From Diphasiastrum complanatum (lineage: Eukaryota; Streptophyta; Lycopodiopsida; Lycopodiales; Lycopodiaceae), in assembly GCA_029204225.1 (NCBI GenBank), contig CM055106.1, positions 4,136,039 through 4,200,038 of the forward strand: a DNA stretch of 64,000 nucleotides, written 5' to 3'. Positions 43,001-48,600 of this stretch are shown here, one piece after another. Numbering within the stretch: position 1 is the stretch's first letter; each line of letters begins with the position of its first letter. A model generated the notes under the pieces. It was not told the origin of the DNA, did no database searches, and worked only from the letters and a program-made list of their open reading frames with translations. The position numbers were made by a program, and so were the translations under genes.

Positions 43001-45711
43001 TGAGCATTCAGTTTTGCTTGTTCTAGTGGACTAATATTATCACGTAAGAATGGTCTCTGCATGAGTTTCTCTTTAGAAACTGATTGACTATCTACATACA
43101 AAGAGTCTGAGTCAGCAGCTACATTAGTCATAGGAGGTAAATTTTCTCTTGATATGTATGTGCATCTGTCTTCACTCCCACCTTGATAATTCACTGGAAA
43201 TTTATCTGTGTCAGGAGCCCCAAATGCAGTTGATGGGGCTGCACAGTTAGAGGTTGATCTTTGATCAGCCCAAAAGGAGTGTCCAGACAAATTTGGCATG
43301 ATGGATGGATTAATGGAAGGGGCCAAAGCTGGTGGCACAATATATGCTTTTGTCCCCTCAACAAACCTAGGTGCCTTTCTTCTCTTCCATTGGGATTCAG
43401 CTCTAGTGCATTTCCTAACCCCAGCCTTATCAGTTCCCAAGGTTCTAGCCCCTCCACCTGCAGCATTGGTTCCTGAAGTAGCAACCACCTTTGACGAATA
43501 TGGATGTAAAATGGGTAAGGTCGGCAAAACAGGTAGATAATGGCAACCTGAGCTTCCGCTCAGGCTTGTTGGGATAGCTTTCTTTGCGTGTATTGCTTCA
43601 GAGGCAGGTGGCATAACTCTTGCACATAAAGGAGGCACACTGTGCCCAGACGAGTAGGGAGAAAACCATGGAGGACAACTAGCTGTTGCTTGAAAGGAAC
43701 CTTGCTGGGTGTATGGTGAATTTCTATACCTCATTTGCCAATGATCCAAGTGAGAACGTGCCCCTTGCAATCTTTTTGCAACAGGTGAAGTTCTGGATGG
43801 AACGCCCCAGCTCGATGGTGAGCAACTTGAGGCATAAGATTTTTGTCTCAGTTCTACAGGAGTTACTGAGCTTGTGATGTGTGTAGGGTGTAATCCCTTT
43901 GAGGTTTGGAGTTTAGGGTTTGAAGCTTTATCAGTTTTGGCTTCTGATATGGGAGCATCAAAGACAATAGCCTCACTACTGGGGAAAATTGGTGTAGTGG
44001 TTTTTGGAGACTTGAATGGTGTTGAAGATTTGTTTGGGCCTGTACTAACTAGAGTTGATGGCCTATTTGATATTCTTGCATGAGGCAAAGCACCAGAGCT
44101 AGACACCTTCCTCTGCGATTTTTGTCCAGCTGTTTGCCAGATTTTCTCCCAGATTCTTTTTGATCTTCTTATGTAGCTGTCCCATGATTCAATTCTGGTT
44201 TCTGAAAATAATATGTGCAAAAAATCAAGCATTATTCTGAAAGTAGCAATACTAATGATGATAGATAAGTATGTGACACTTGCTTTTGATTCTGAGCATA
44301 CTGAATCTCATTTGAGGATTTTGGAAAAGAAACAATACAAATGTTTGAAGCTTAAAATGGGACAGGTGCATGAGGCTTCCAGAACCAATATTTGATGGTC
44401 CTCACCATTGGAAATATCTGCAAATGCTACTCCCATCAAAGCTTCACCAGGCAATGTTCCCTCACTGTCAGTCATTGTGGTACAAGGTGTGTCAGTTGTG
44501 GCCCGTGGGGAATCAGAGACATTAGAGACTTAAAATAGGCAGAAATCAGTGACTGATTATTGTGCTTTAGACATACATTAGTGAACCATAGACAAGAATT
44601 TGGGTCCGTAATTGACATTGTTGTGCATCAGTGAATGGTTGTTGAATGGATGCCGTTGGAAAATCTTTCTCCTTAACATTCAAGTCCAACAAAGGCCGTT
44701 GTTGTGGAAGGGGTGAAGAATGTCTTTTGGTGCTGTATTCTGTGGTTTCAGGAAGAAGTTTGACTTCAGCACTGTCAGGAGGACCACCTTTGCAATTGGA
44801 GTTTTTGGTAGATGCATTCTGGGTCTGGTCGGTCCTGTTATACCCTGGATTGACACTTTCTCCCTTGCTCTTCAAAAATTCCAAACTCTCATCAGCAGAC
44901 CTTTCCAAAGTATCTGGTTGTACTTTTACTACAGAGGAGACTCCCTGGGTTGGCTGAGCAATTATGCACTCAATTTGAGAACTATGGACTTGATGTTGAC
45001 AGAGCTCGCGATAATTTGTTAATTTTTCTGGTTTGTCTTTAATCTGTAAGTCTTGGATTTGCTCTGGAAATGTTAGAGAATGGGATGTATGCACTCCATC
45101 TGATTCACAAAGCAAAACGTTAGGACCGATATTTTCTGGTGAACTTTTGTACACATGCACTTTAAAATCCATCAATCTGGAACGATATTGTTAAAGAGGA
45201 ACTTTTGACTCCCACATAGAACCTACTTGTCTGAAGTCTGGATCCATGTCCGACGATTACAATCAGTTCTTGACTTGTTATCTCAAGTTTTTCTACAGGA
45301 ACATCAACCTCCAAGCATAGATCAGCTTCAGTATCTACAATGTACAAACATGTGCAAGTCAAATGGTAGGCTTAATAATTTTAATAAGCATTGAATTAGT
45401 CCTGGTCAGCTTAAACTGCTCACCACTTAAGTCATGATTTTGCTTTGACAGTTCTTCAGTGATACTTCGTATGTCTGCATAAGCTTCAATATCAAAGCCA
45501 GGTGTGTTGCCATCTGAAGTGGACAAAACTTCCTTGCACCTTTTGGAGAATGCAACAGCCAAGTTTTCAAGCTGTTTGTTTGAATCTGAATTGTCAAAGT
45601 CAGCAAGCTTCTCACTTTCATTTCTGGAATTTTCTGACTGCTTCATAATTTGTGCACTTTCCTGATCAAAAACAGGATCCTTGGTTCCATTTCTCTCTGC
45701 AGTCCAGCAAT
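12285..45711 (-). CDS. Tandem-Agenet domain protein, G2484-1-like (whole gene, 5' incomplete)
   Basis: Ten exons read leftwards: 45711-45424, 45334-45227, 45159-44577, 44464-44406, 44201-42022, 41846-41738, 41536-41353, 22351-22284, 13405-13296, 13169-12285. All introns are GT-AG, every junction keeps phase, and the joined frame is 1523 codons with no stop. Residues about 310-340 carry the plant-family signature [13 protein letters not shown]. Residues about 730-930 are two Ala-rich helical blocks. An Agenet (Tudor-like) module follows at about 1066-1119 and a second at about 1159-1216, then a Lys/Ser-rich tail. This order matches Arabidopsis G2484-1 (At4g17330) as remembered. The Agenet fold belongs to the Royal family of chromatin readers, so a nuclear role is likely but unproven. 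The N-terminal part of the family is not in view. Nested transposons fill introns 7 and 8. Confidence 0.92.
13296..13405 (-). CDS. Agenet gene, exon with the end of Agenet module 2
   Basis: Bounded by TTTTCAG and GTGAGA, 110 bp. It completes a split Gly codon and encodes residues 1194-1229, including [18 protein letters not shown], the conserved closing strand of the second Agenet repeat. The downstream intron is 126 bp; the upstream intron (13406-22283) is 8,878 bp and contains the copia element. Confidence 0.93.
13657..13709. repeat. (C)16 followed by (CT)n microsatellite
   Basis: Sixteen cytosines then an uninterrupted TC run, inside the 8.9-kb intron. The long Arg-Glu or Ser-Leu repeat ORFs over it are artefacts. 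Confidence 0.95.
13710..13983. other. Unidentified GC-richer block between CT tracts
   Basis: The block repeats a gcctcc/ggaggc motif on both strands, including the palindrome acctccggaggt near 13910, and is sealed on both sides by CT microsatellites. No ORF is supported. Confidence 0.4.
13984..14014. repeat. (CT)n microsatellite
   Basis: About 31 bp of uninterrupted CT. Confidence 0.95.
14117..14159. repeat. (CT)n microsatellite
   Basis: About 43 bp of uninterrupted CT. Confidence 0.95.
14160..15712. other. Intron sequence, no gene recognised
   Basis: AT-rich intron sequence of the Agenet gene. A minus-strand open stretch at 14667-14975 has no recognised motif and no matching neighbours. 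Confidence 0.5.
15713..15796. repeat. (CT)n microsatellite, left half of a split tract
   Basis: 84 bp of CT ending exactly at the copia terminus. The last five bases, tctct, are one copy of the target duplication. Confidence 0.95.
15797..16911 (-). repeat. 3' LTR of copia element
   Basis: TG...CA boundaries on the minus strand. In U3 (plus 16690-16830) three diverged units carry an ACAGGCGAAAAA..CGAC-like core, probably transcriptional control repeats. The same LTR family recurs at 36114 (plus orientation) and as a fragment at 9765-9861. Confidence 0.95.
16912..16920 (-). other. Polypurine tract
   Basis: Minus-strand AAGGGGGGG directly before the LTR start; primes plus-strand DNA synthesis in LTR elements. 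Confidence 0.85.
16921..17150 (-). pseudogene. Copia RNase H C-terminus
   Basis: Frames give [20 protein letters not shown], the copia RNase H block with its catalytic-site DNQSA, then [11 protein letters not shown] near the end. An in-frame stop precedes DNQ. RNase H sequence upstream is partly deleted, because the frame jumps directly from the linker to a WLRNLLSDI block. Confidence 0.85.
17140..18069 (-). pseudogene. Copia reverse transcriptase, broken
   Basis: The first part (18069-17641) has [37 protein letters not shown] and [13 protein letters not shown], where the conserved DVKTAFLNG is altered. A stop follows VRAWF. The second part (17568-17140) resumes in another frame with [10 protein letters not shown], the YVDD catalytic motif, and HFCLGIQI. 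The segment after [11 protein letters not shown] skips most of the conserved connection to RNase H, indicating a deletion. Confidence 0.92.
18172..19245 (-). pseudogene. Copia protease-integrase, with inactivating changes
   Basis: The protease active site reads FLDSEATQH, with Glu for the Gly of Asp-Ser-Gly; just upstream an in-frame TGA sits where family members have Trp. The integrase retains [10 protein letters not shown] (second catalytic Asp) and [10 protein letters not shown] (catalytic Glu). The HHCC zinc-binding module and the first catalytic Asp are missing: the frame passes from LYKLSHCLM straight to [10 protein letters not shown] near 18885. The C-terminal region ([19 protein letters not shown]) is preserved. 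The open frame over 1 kb suggests fairly recent decay, but the deletion excludes function. Confidence 0.93.
19274..20279 (-). pseudogene. Copia gag
   Basis: The UBN2-type gag block [12 protein letters not shown] and the nucleocapsid zinc knuckle [14 protein letters not shown] (C-x2-C-x4-H-x4-C) are in one frame at 19753-19274. The N-terminal part (20279-19750) is broken into two frames. Gag packages the element RNA; here the reading frame cannot yield a full protein. Confidence 0.9.
20280..20291 (-). other. Primer-binding site (tRNA-Met) of copia element
   Basis: Minus strand TGGTATCAGAGC, perfect, directly abutting the 5' LTR. Confidence 0.92.
20292..21401 (-). repeat. 5' LTR of copia element
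   Basis: Same ends and internal layout as the LTR at 15797-16911, with scattered substitutions and small indels. On the minus strand it starts TGTTGGATTT at 21401 against the CT tract. Confidence 0.95.
21402..21479. repeat. (CT)n microsatellite, right half of the split tract
   Basis: 78 bp of TC. It begins with tctct, the second copy of the copia target duplication. Confidence 0.95.
21480..22283. other. Intron sequence, no gene recognised; (CA)n at 22147-22180
   Basis: AT-rich intron sequence with one interrupted CA microsatellite. It precedes (in plus coordinates) the 68-bp Agenet exon. Confidence 0.6.
22284..22351 (-). CDS. Agenet gene, 68-bp isolated exon
   Basis: Acceptor CTAG and donor GTAAGT bound 68 bp that encode [20 protein letters not shown] plus FP, the core strands of the second Agenet repeat (residues 1171-1192). 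The split Gly codons at both ends match exactly the exon at 41353 (ends GG) and the exon at 13405 (begins GG). A TGCTAAC branch-point-like sequence lies about 22 nt upstream of the acceptor. Without the flanking exons it would look like noise inside a retrotransposon-filled region. Confidence 0.93.
22352..25012. other. Start of 19-kb intron, no gene recognised
   Basis: AT-rich; open stretches at 23205-23474 and 23711-23914 have no motif. A-rich stretches lie near 24250 and 24585-24605. Confidence 0.5.
25013..25072. repeat. (GA)n grading into (GAAA)n
   Basis: About 30 bp of GA followed by an AAAG-rich tail. Confidence 0.9.
25240..27255 (+). pseudogene. Decayed ORF cluster, unidentified
   Basis: A plus-strand frame from about 26290 to 26700 reads continuously apart from four stops and includes [16 protein letters not shown] and [17 protein letters not shown]. 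Further right, a Gln/Asn/Pro-rich frame (about 26960-27160) includes [25 protein letters not shown]-like ccataaataca lies near 25195, upstream of the first open stretch (25242-25660). The composition is coding-like but no family motif is recognised. It may be the gag-like part of an old retroelement inside the intron. Confidence 0.35.
27256..28946. other. Intron sequence, no gene recognised
   Basis: AT-rich. Around 28110-28230 the blocks aatattgctca and ctactagcatt/attggcgttgacatat recur in direct and inverted order, a local rearranged duplication. Confidence 0.5.
29311..29715 (+). pseudogene. BED zinc-finger fragment of a hAT protein
   Basis: ATG at 29311 opens a 134-codon frame. Its first 60 residues fit a BED finger: a Trp-containing lead (LSGLWDEVD), then [20 protein letters not shown] followed by HL, giving C-x2-C and the first His of the finger. 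BED fingers sit at the N-terminus of many plant hAT transposases and bind terminal or subterminal DNA. The DUF659 and catalytic regions that normally follow are not in this frame. An overlapping frame (29562-30599) is Pro/Ser-rich and may continue the protein after a frameshift. Confidence 0.6.
30093..30443 (-). CDS. Hypothetical charged ORF inside the hAT element
   Basis: 116 codons starting [20 protein letters not shown], very rich in Arg, Glu and Gln with a helical, coiled-coil-like pattern over residues 10-45 and a second basic helix near the end ([20 protein letters not shown]). Composition is more protein-like than the opposite strand. It could be part of the element's own second gene, a captured host fragment, or a chance frame in GC-rich DNA. 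No family is recognised. Confidence 0.35.
   Translation of the reverse strand: MAERIPPRPEGEARRKLEENVRRHNERHRKQEADIAEMLRQTRDRHPELQILAPAVAPAPAVELDLDEQIGMNFTRRQLIMVRERVARRRADQKAARGNREVERERHNNAPDENGR
30447..30545. repeat. Short tandem array of ctctcaca-type units
   Basis: Repeated variants of ctggctctcac and aatgcctctcac, inside the hAT element. Confidence 0.7.
30602..30945. repeat. Minisatellite of about 86 bp units in the hAT element
   Basis: Two close copies run from about 30748 to 30920. Each contains tgcccccat, tgtgttggtctcccattgg and tctgctcaccc. A more diverged or truncated copy lies on each side. Confidence 0.8.
31174..32030. other. Intron sequence, no gene recognised
   Basis: Around 31810-31960 a block with cacaaatgtacta..gagagtgagttctag occurs twice with divergence. 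No coding motif. Confidence 0.5.
32031..32412 (+). repeat. Left LTR of gypsy element
   Basis: Begins TGTTGG; its last 196 bp are the shared direct repeat, ending ggatctatt. A TATA-like ctatatcagg lies near 32342. The expected primer-binding site after it is missing. Confidence 0.75.
32413..33040 (+). pseudogene. Gypsy gag
   Basis: An N-terminally truncated gag frame enters directly from the LTR repeat and continues through [14 protein letters not shown] (32465). A stop falls at 32714-32716, after which a zinc knuckle [14 protein letters not shown] (C-x2-C-x4-H-x4-C, near 32780) follows in another frame. Gag normally assembles the particle; here it is truncated and split. Confidence 0.88.
33041..33775 (+). 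pseudogene. Gypsy protease and start of RT
   Basis: The protease active site appears as [12 protein letters not shown] (near 33052), with Asp for the usual Ser/Thr of Asp-[ST]-Gly; flap-side sequence ends in VLGRDWL (near 33270). A stop at 33179-33181 interrupts it. The frame from 33188 runs to the RT leader with [13 protein letters not shown] and PPYRVS. A frameshift near 33720 disrupts the join to the next block. Confidence 0.88.
33775..34973 (+). pseudogene. Gypsy reverse transcriptase and RNase H
   Basis: RT motifs in order: [32 protein letters not shown] and the catalytic FLDDILVYS (about 34080). A frameshift near 34120 separates the next part (34143-34973), with [27 protein letters not shown], then RNase [14 protein letters not shown] and YSAYEKEL, ending in the connection [18 protein letters not shown]. 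The frame ends at TAG 34971-34973. The 276-codon open stretch suggests moderate age. Confidence 0.95.
34974..35528 (+). pseudogene. Gypsy integrase, truncated
   Basis: After an acidic linker ([16 protein letters not shown]), a frame from 35106 gives the HHCC zinc module: H in [14 protein letters not shown], then CQKCQ. The first catalytic Asp follows in [12 protein letters not shown]. Sequence stops at IWVIVD, just before the second catalytic Asp region, where LTR sequence takes over at 35529. Integrase core residues D2 and E are therefore absent. Confidence 0.93.
35529..35724 (+). repeat. Right LTR remnant of gypsy element
   Basis: 196 bp, three mismatches to 32217-32412. Joined to the integrase at a shared gaccctg, suggesting a microhomology-mediated or template-switch deletion. 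Confidence 0.85.
35725..36113. other. Intron sequence, no gene recognised
   Basis: Between the gypsy remnant and the copia LTR; no motif found. Confidence 0.5.
36114..37440 (+). mobile_element. Copia LTR plus gag fragment (family of the 15.8-21.4 kb element)
   Basis: TGTTGGATTTATCTCC at 36114 and later blocks (cacaggcgaaaaacccgac near 36256, ttctgcgttcagattcgtgt near 36855) match the LTR of the 15797-21401 element, here in plus orientation. LTR similarity runs to about 36925. Beyond it, broken frames resemble copia gag N-terminus ([11 protein letters not shown], then [15 protein letters not shown] near 37145). No primer-binding site, RT or second LTR follows, so this is a truncated copy. Confidence 0.7.
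37446..37563. repeat. Two (CT)n tracts (37446-37468, 37545-37563)
   Basis: Short uninterrupted CT runs separated by repeated gaaccatatt units. Confidence 0.9.
37470..37815. repeat. Degenerate gaaccat-rich repeat
   Basis: Variants of gaaccatattgaaaccat recur irregularly more than ten times over about 340 bp. No coding frame. Confidence 0.6.
37925..38790 (-). pseudogene. hAT transposase relic (DUF659-like segment)
   Basis: On the minus strand the order is: a Ser/Pro-rich segment (38685-38461) containing [14 protein letters not shown]; a helix [20 protein letters not shown] then FKEMM (about 38390-38310), the start of the DUF659 domain of plant hAT transposases; then an Arg/Gly/Glu repeat tail and an acidic [16 protein letters not shown]-like C-terminus (about 38060-37930). 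The catalytic core between DUF659 and tail is deleted, and stops separate the blocks. No terminal repeats were located. Confidence 0.6.
38791..40585. other. Intron sequence, no gene recognised
   Basis: Mixed composition. The left part may continue the hAT relic (CpG-richer to about 39100); the rest is AT-rich. No boundary or motif is supportable. Confidence 0.45.
40594..41320. mobile_element. hAT-type MITE (727 bp) with 8-bp target duplication
   Basis: Flanked by atcttgtg at 40586-40593 and 41321-41328. Termini are CATAGTTGCA and, inverted, CATAGATGCA (9 of 10). Subterminal regions hold clustered palindromic gaatcgcgattc motifs on the left and accgcgattctgaaccgcg on the right, the typical transposase-binding arrangement of hAT elements. 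An internal block matches the 322-bp MITE at 11595 in inverted orientation. It is non-coding. Its right target copy ends 24 bp short of the first base (41352) of the Agenet intron. Confidence 0.92.
41353..41536 (-). CDS. Agenet gene, exon joining the two Agenet modules
   Basis: 184 bp between TTGTTCAG and GTAAGA, residues 1110-1169. Begins [10 protein letters not shown], the end of module 1, then a basic linker with [13 protein letters not shown], then the start of module 2 at [13 protein letters not shown]. It ends with GG of a Gly codon completed 19 kb away at 22351. Confidence 0.94.
41738..41846 (-). CDS. Agenet gene, exon with core of Agenet module 1
   Basis: 109 bp between ATAG and GTAATT, residues 1073-1108: [20 protein letters not shown], then the ALVVYDELL strand. 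The conserved aromatic pattern (W-F-x-A-x-V, V-x-Y-x-x-L) is intact. Confidence 0.94.
42022..44201 (-). CDS. Agenet gene, 2.2-kb central exon
   Basis: 2180 bp, residues 347-1072, one open frame. Starts after TTTTCAG (the ATG at 44232 is intronic) and ends GAG with donor GTCTGT. A basic helical start ([19 protein letters not shown]) is followed by a Ser/Pro-rich low-complexity stretch. Two Ala-rich helices come next: [20 protein letters not shown] (about residue 790) and [20 protein letters not shown] (about residue 905). GFGALWKIG and a Lys-rich segment follow, and the exon ends with EILEGSVVE opening Agenet module 1. The Ala-rich pair is a hallmark of the G2484-1 family. Confidence 0.95.
44406..44464 (-). 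CDS. Agenet gene, 59-bp exon
   Basis: Acceptor GACAG, donor GTGAGG. It encodes [19 protein letters not shown] (residues 327-345), which continues YGSLI from the previous exon as in the family motif YGSLIQG..PDEA. An earlier AG at 44529 leaves this exon open but breaks the junction phase with YGSLI, so 44464 is preferred. Confidence 0.85.
44577..45159 (-). CDS. Agenet gene, 583-bp exon
   Basis: Residues 133-325. Mostly polar, ending with [20 protein letters not shown] and [14 protein letters not shown], the family's most conserved N-terminal block. The donor AT/GTATGT leaves two bases of an Ile codon. The acceptor at AAAG/TG (45160) is chosen for phase; the next AG upstream would introduce a stop. 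Confidence 0.88.
45227..45334 (-). CDS. Agenet gene, 108-bp exon
   Basis: Acceptor TTGTAG, donor GTAGGT. Encodes [20 protein letters not shown] and on to SRLQT (residues 97-131), phases matching both neighbours. The downstream intron is only 67 bp, near the lower limit for plants, so this junction is the least certain of the set. Confidence 0.75.
45424..45711 (-). CDS. Agenet gene, first visible exon
   Basis: 288 bp after a pyrimidine-rich acceptor ending CCTAAG; donor AGTG/GTGAGC. Open throughout (residues 1-95), acidic and polar with [18 protein letters not shown]. It starts with two bases of a codon begun in an upstream exon that was not found, so the true N-terminus lies further right, possibly outside the window. 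Confidence 0.82.
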
Positions 45712-48600
45712 CTTAGGAATATCAAAATGGAAGGAAAAACATTCAACAGCCTCTTGACCATATTCATCCTAAAGTTTAACGAACAATGTTGTATGTCTTA
45801 AGATAGCAAAAGCAGTTACAGCGGAAAGGAAATTTAGAAAAACTTTCTGTTTCCACAAACAGATTTATGAGCATGGAAGATCTTGCATGATCTGATGTGA
45901 AGAGGTACTTAAAAGGATGTAATGTTGTATGTCCAACATTATGCTGCAGACCAACTCTTTGCTTTCTTTAACACAGCTCAGCTACCAGATGGGTTTGAAA
46001 GGGAAATTTAAAAATAAATGATGTTTTTTTAAATATTACCATTCGACATGTGCTGGGAAACAGCATATTAGACTTTTGTGGCATGGATGTGTTTTGGTTT
46101 AGCTCCTACTTACAAATTCTCATCTCTGCCGGAGACCATGTGAAGCATGGAAATAGTAAGCAATAAAATACCCTCTCCTACTGAGACTTGGCATCCTCCA
46201 TAAAATGTTTTCAAGGTGAAGATGATAAATGGTACTATCCTCAGGTTAAAACCAGTTTGGCTTTTCTTTTGTAGATCTTGGGACTACTCTGGTCTAATTG
46301 ATAGTGATCCACACGATAATGCTGCAAGCTAAGGCTATTTTCAAGATGCTCTCACTTTTAGGCGGGGAGAAAACTGATTCGCTGTATACTTGGCCACAAA
46401 TGTCTTCTGTGACAAAATCCGATCAAAGCTTTCCTTTAGTACGCATAATGCTAGCCCTAGCAAATTCTGTAATTGGCTGGTTCATGGAGCTTTAAGCGCT
46501 TGAAGGATTAGATTTTCTTGCTGAGCACATCAAGCTGTTTTCAAGCACAGGGAACAGCTTTCCAATTGGTGCAGTCCTCAGGCTGGCCTCTGCAATAGAA
46601 GGTAGGGAATACAAAACAATGTCGCAGAAGGAATGAAATTGCGCATTGCATAAACAAAATAGATGAGAACTCAAATGAGAAAGAAATGTTTGGTTTGTAA
46701 CCAGTGTTATTTAAAATATTGCTTCAAGTGATGACAATGTAACAGAATTTCAGATTGAATCATATTATTTTCTGTGCATAGAACATGATGGTTGGCAGTG
46801 CAAGAACATATGTTCAACTGTCAAGAATGTGGTAACAAGTGTTCAATGTTTGGGTATCAGATTCCATGGAATCACTCTTATGAGTGTTCCCAGACCCAAG
46901 GGGGTGGGAAAGCAGGGTTCCAAAAGGGTGGTAACATACTCCTTCCTTCTTAGTCTATACATTGTCTTTTCAGCCATGATAGCTTAGTACCCTTGGTAGT
47001 TTTGTCATTCTAGTACATACACACTAGACATACGCTCCTGAAATATTCTAGATAGCTTCAGTTATGTTCGATCAGAAGGTATTTAAGCTGCTGTCTATCT
47101 ACTAGTTGAGTCCATAAGGCCACTGGTTAATCCTAGTTTGTAATTAAGTTACTGACTTATCATTCCAATCAAGAGTCTCTAATTATCATTTCATTCCATG
47201 ATAAGAGAATGATTGCAAATTGAGGAGTGTGGCCGGGATGAATTTTATGTTTTTGAAAAGGCCGATATTGAAAACTTGAAAATATTGTTGCCATTCCTAA
47301 CTAAAATCTCTGATAGTGCACTAAGTAAGGTTGGTGGCAACGAGTATGACATCACATGAAATAATGATGCAACATGGTCGCTTGATAAGATTGTGCACAT
47401 GATTGTAGAAGAACCAATGTAGAAGTGCCAAAGCTATTGGTACATGCAAAAGATGGCATCCCAAAAGGATCATACTTTTGCTCCAAGATAGAAGCCAGTG
47501 AGATAGTCTTTACAAGTGTACAAGGATGGAGGGATGCCACATCATAACAAAGAGGTCCTTATGGTGGCAGTCTCAAAAGTAGTATGAATTGGAGGAATTT
47601 GCCTTCAGAAGATAGAACAAAAAATAGGGATGTACGAGTGCAATGAGTCCTCATGGACCCATCGATCATATCTCAAACATGTAGAAAGTTGCTAATGGTC
47701 AAGTTTACTTTCAAGCCTTTGCTCGAAATCCTTTGAATCCCAACATATGAAATTATGAGCCTCGCCCTATTGAGTTCCCCTTTTGTCGTGGTGCATACTA
47801 CTTAGATATTAATCTTAGATTGTGATACTATTGATTTTTCCATGTGTATTTGTTGCTTTCCTAAAACTATTTTTACAAATTGTCATATGACAATCCTTCC
47901 AACTCACTTTCATCTTCCAACAAGCAAAACACCACCTTGTCCCACTAAGATTGTTTTTAAATTGCAAGGATGACCTACCACAATTTTCTTCAAGATGCAA
48001 GCTCAAAAAGTATGTTCTCTCTAGAACGTTTGAAAACAATTCGATACCAAGTTATGGACATGATTACATAGCACCAAGCTAAACAATAAATTAATCATGA
48101 AGAGGCAATCTTCTATGAAGAATGCTTTTACAATCAACAATATGATGTTTTGCGAGCCCTCCTAGAATATTGCACCGCTTGAGCACTTCTCTCAAAGAGG
48201 CTCAATAAGTATTTCCCACAAACAATTCTAGAAATGCTAGTATGATGGAGTGTAGCATGTCTACGAGTTATCAATCATACTCATGAATTTTTAAAGCTTT
48301 GTTGAGTAGGCAAATGCAAAAGATTGCTTTCTATTTCATTATGTTGACCAAGTTGGATCATGAATGGTTTTCATCTCATTGGGCCTTGTCACATGGATAC
48401 TATAGGTAATGTCATCTTGGCCAATTGGTTGTCTTTGACTAGGAGTTTTTTGTTGAACTTGCAAGTTGGATCATTTTCATTGCCAAATGTTGCTTGATGC
48501 AACTTAATTTGGATTCTCTTGTAATAAAGATGAGATAAGAGAAAATTTACAAGTTAAAGCAAGACATACCAATCCAAGCTCCTCCATGAACTTTACGACA
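45712..48600. other. No gene recognised
   Basis: Should include the upstream intron or 5' region of the Agenet gene. A plus-strand frame at about 46500-46640 contains FLAEHIKLFSSTGNSFPIGA but is closed by stops, and no family is recognised. Stretches at 47200-48500 look like old retroelement sequence without a defining motif. Confidence 0.45.

Noticed and set aside
44202-44232. ATG at 44232 as start of the 748-codon frame in the Agenet gene
   Set aside because: Upstream exons join in phase at an acceptor at 44202, and family motif YGSLI...EGTLPGEA requires them; the ATG is intronic.
41986-44232. Plus-strand ORFs over the central Agenet exon (42368-42820 and others)
   Set aside because: Shadow frames of the minus-strand Ala- and Ser-rich coding sequence.
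46500-46640. Plus-strand frame FLAEHIKLFSSTGNSFPIGA as an exon
   Set aside because: Short, closed by stops on both sides, no splice partners or family recognised, and opposite to the surrounding gene.
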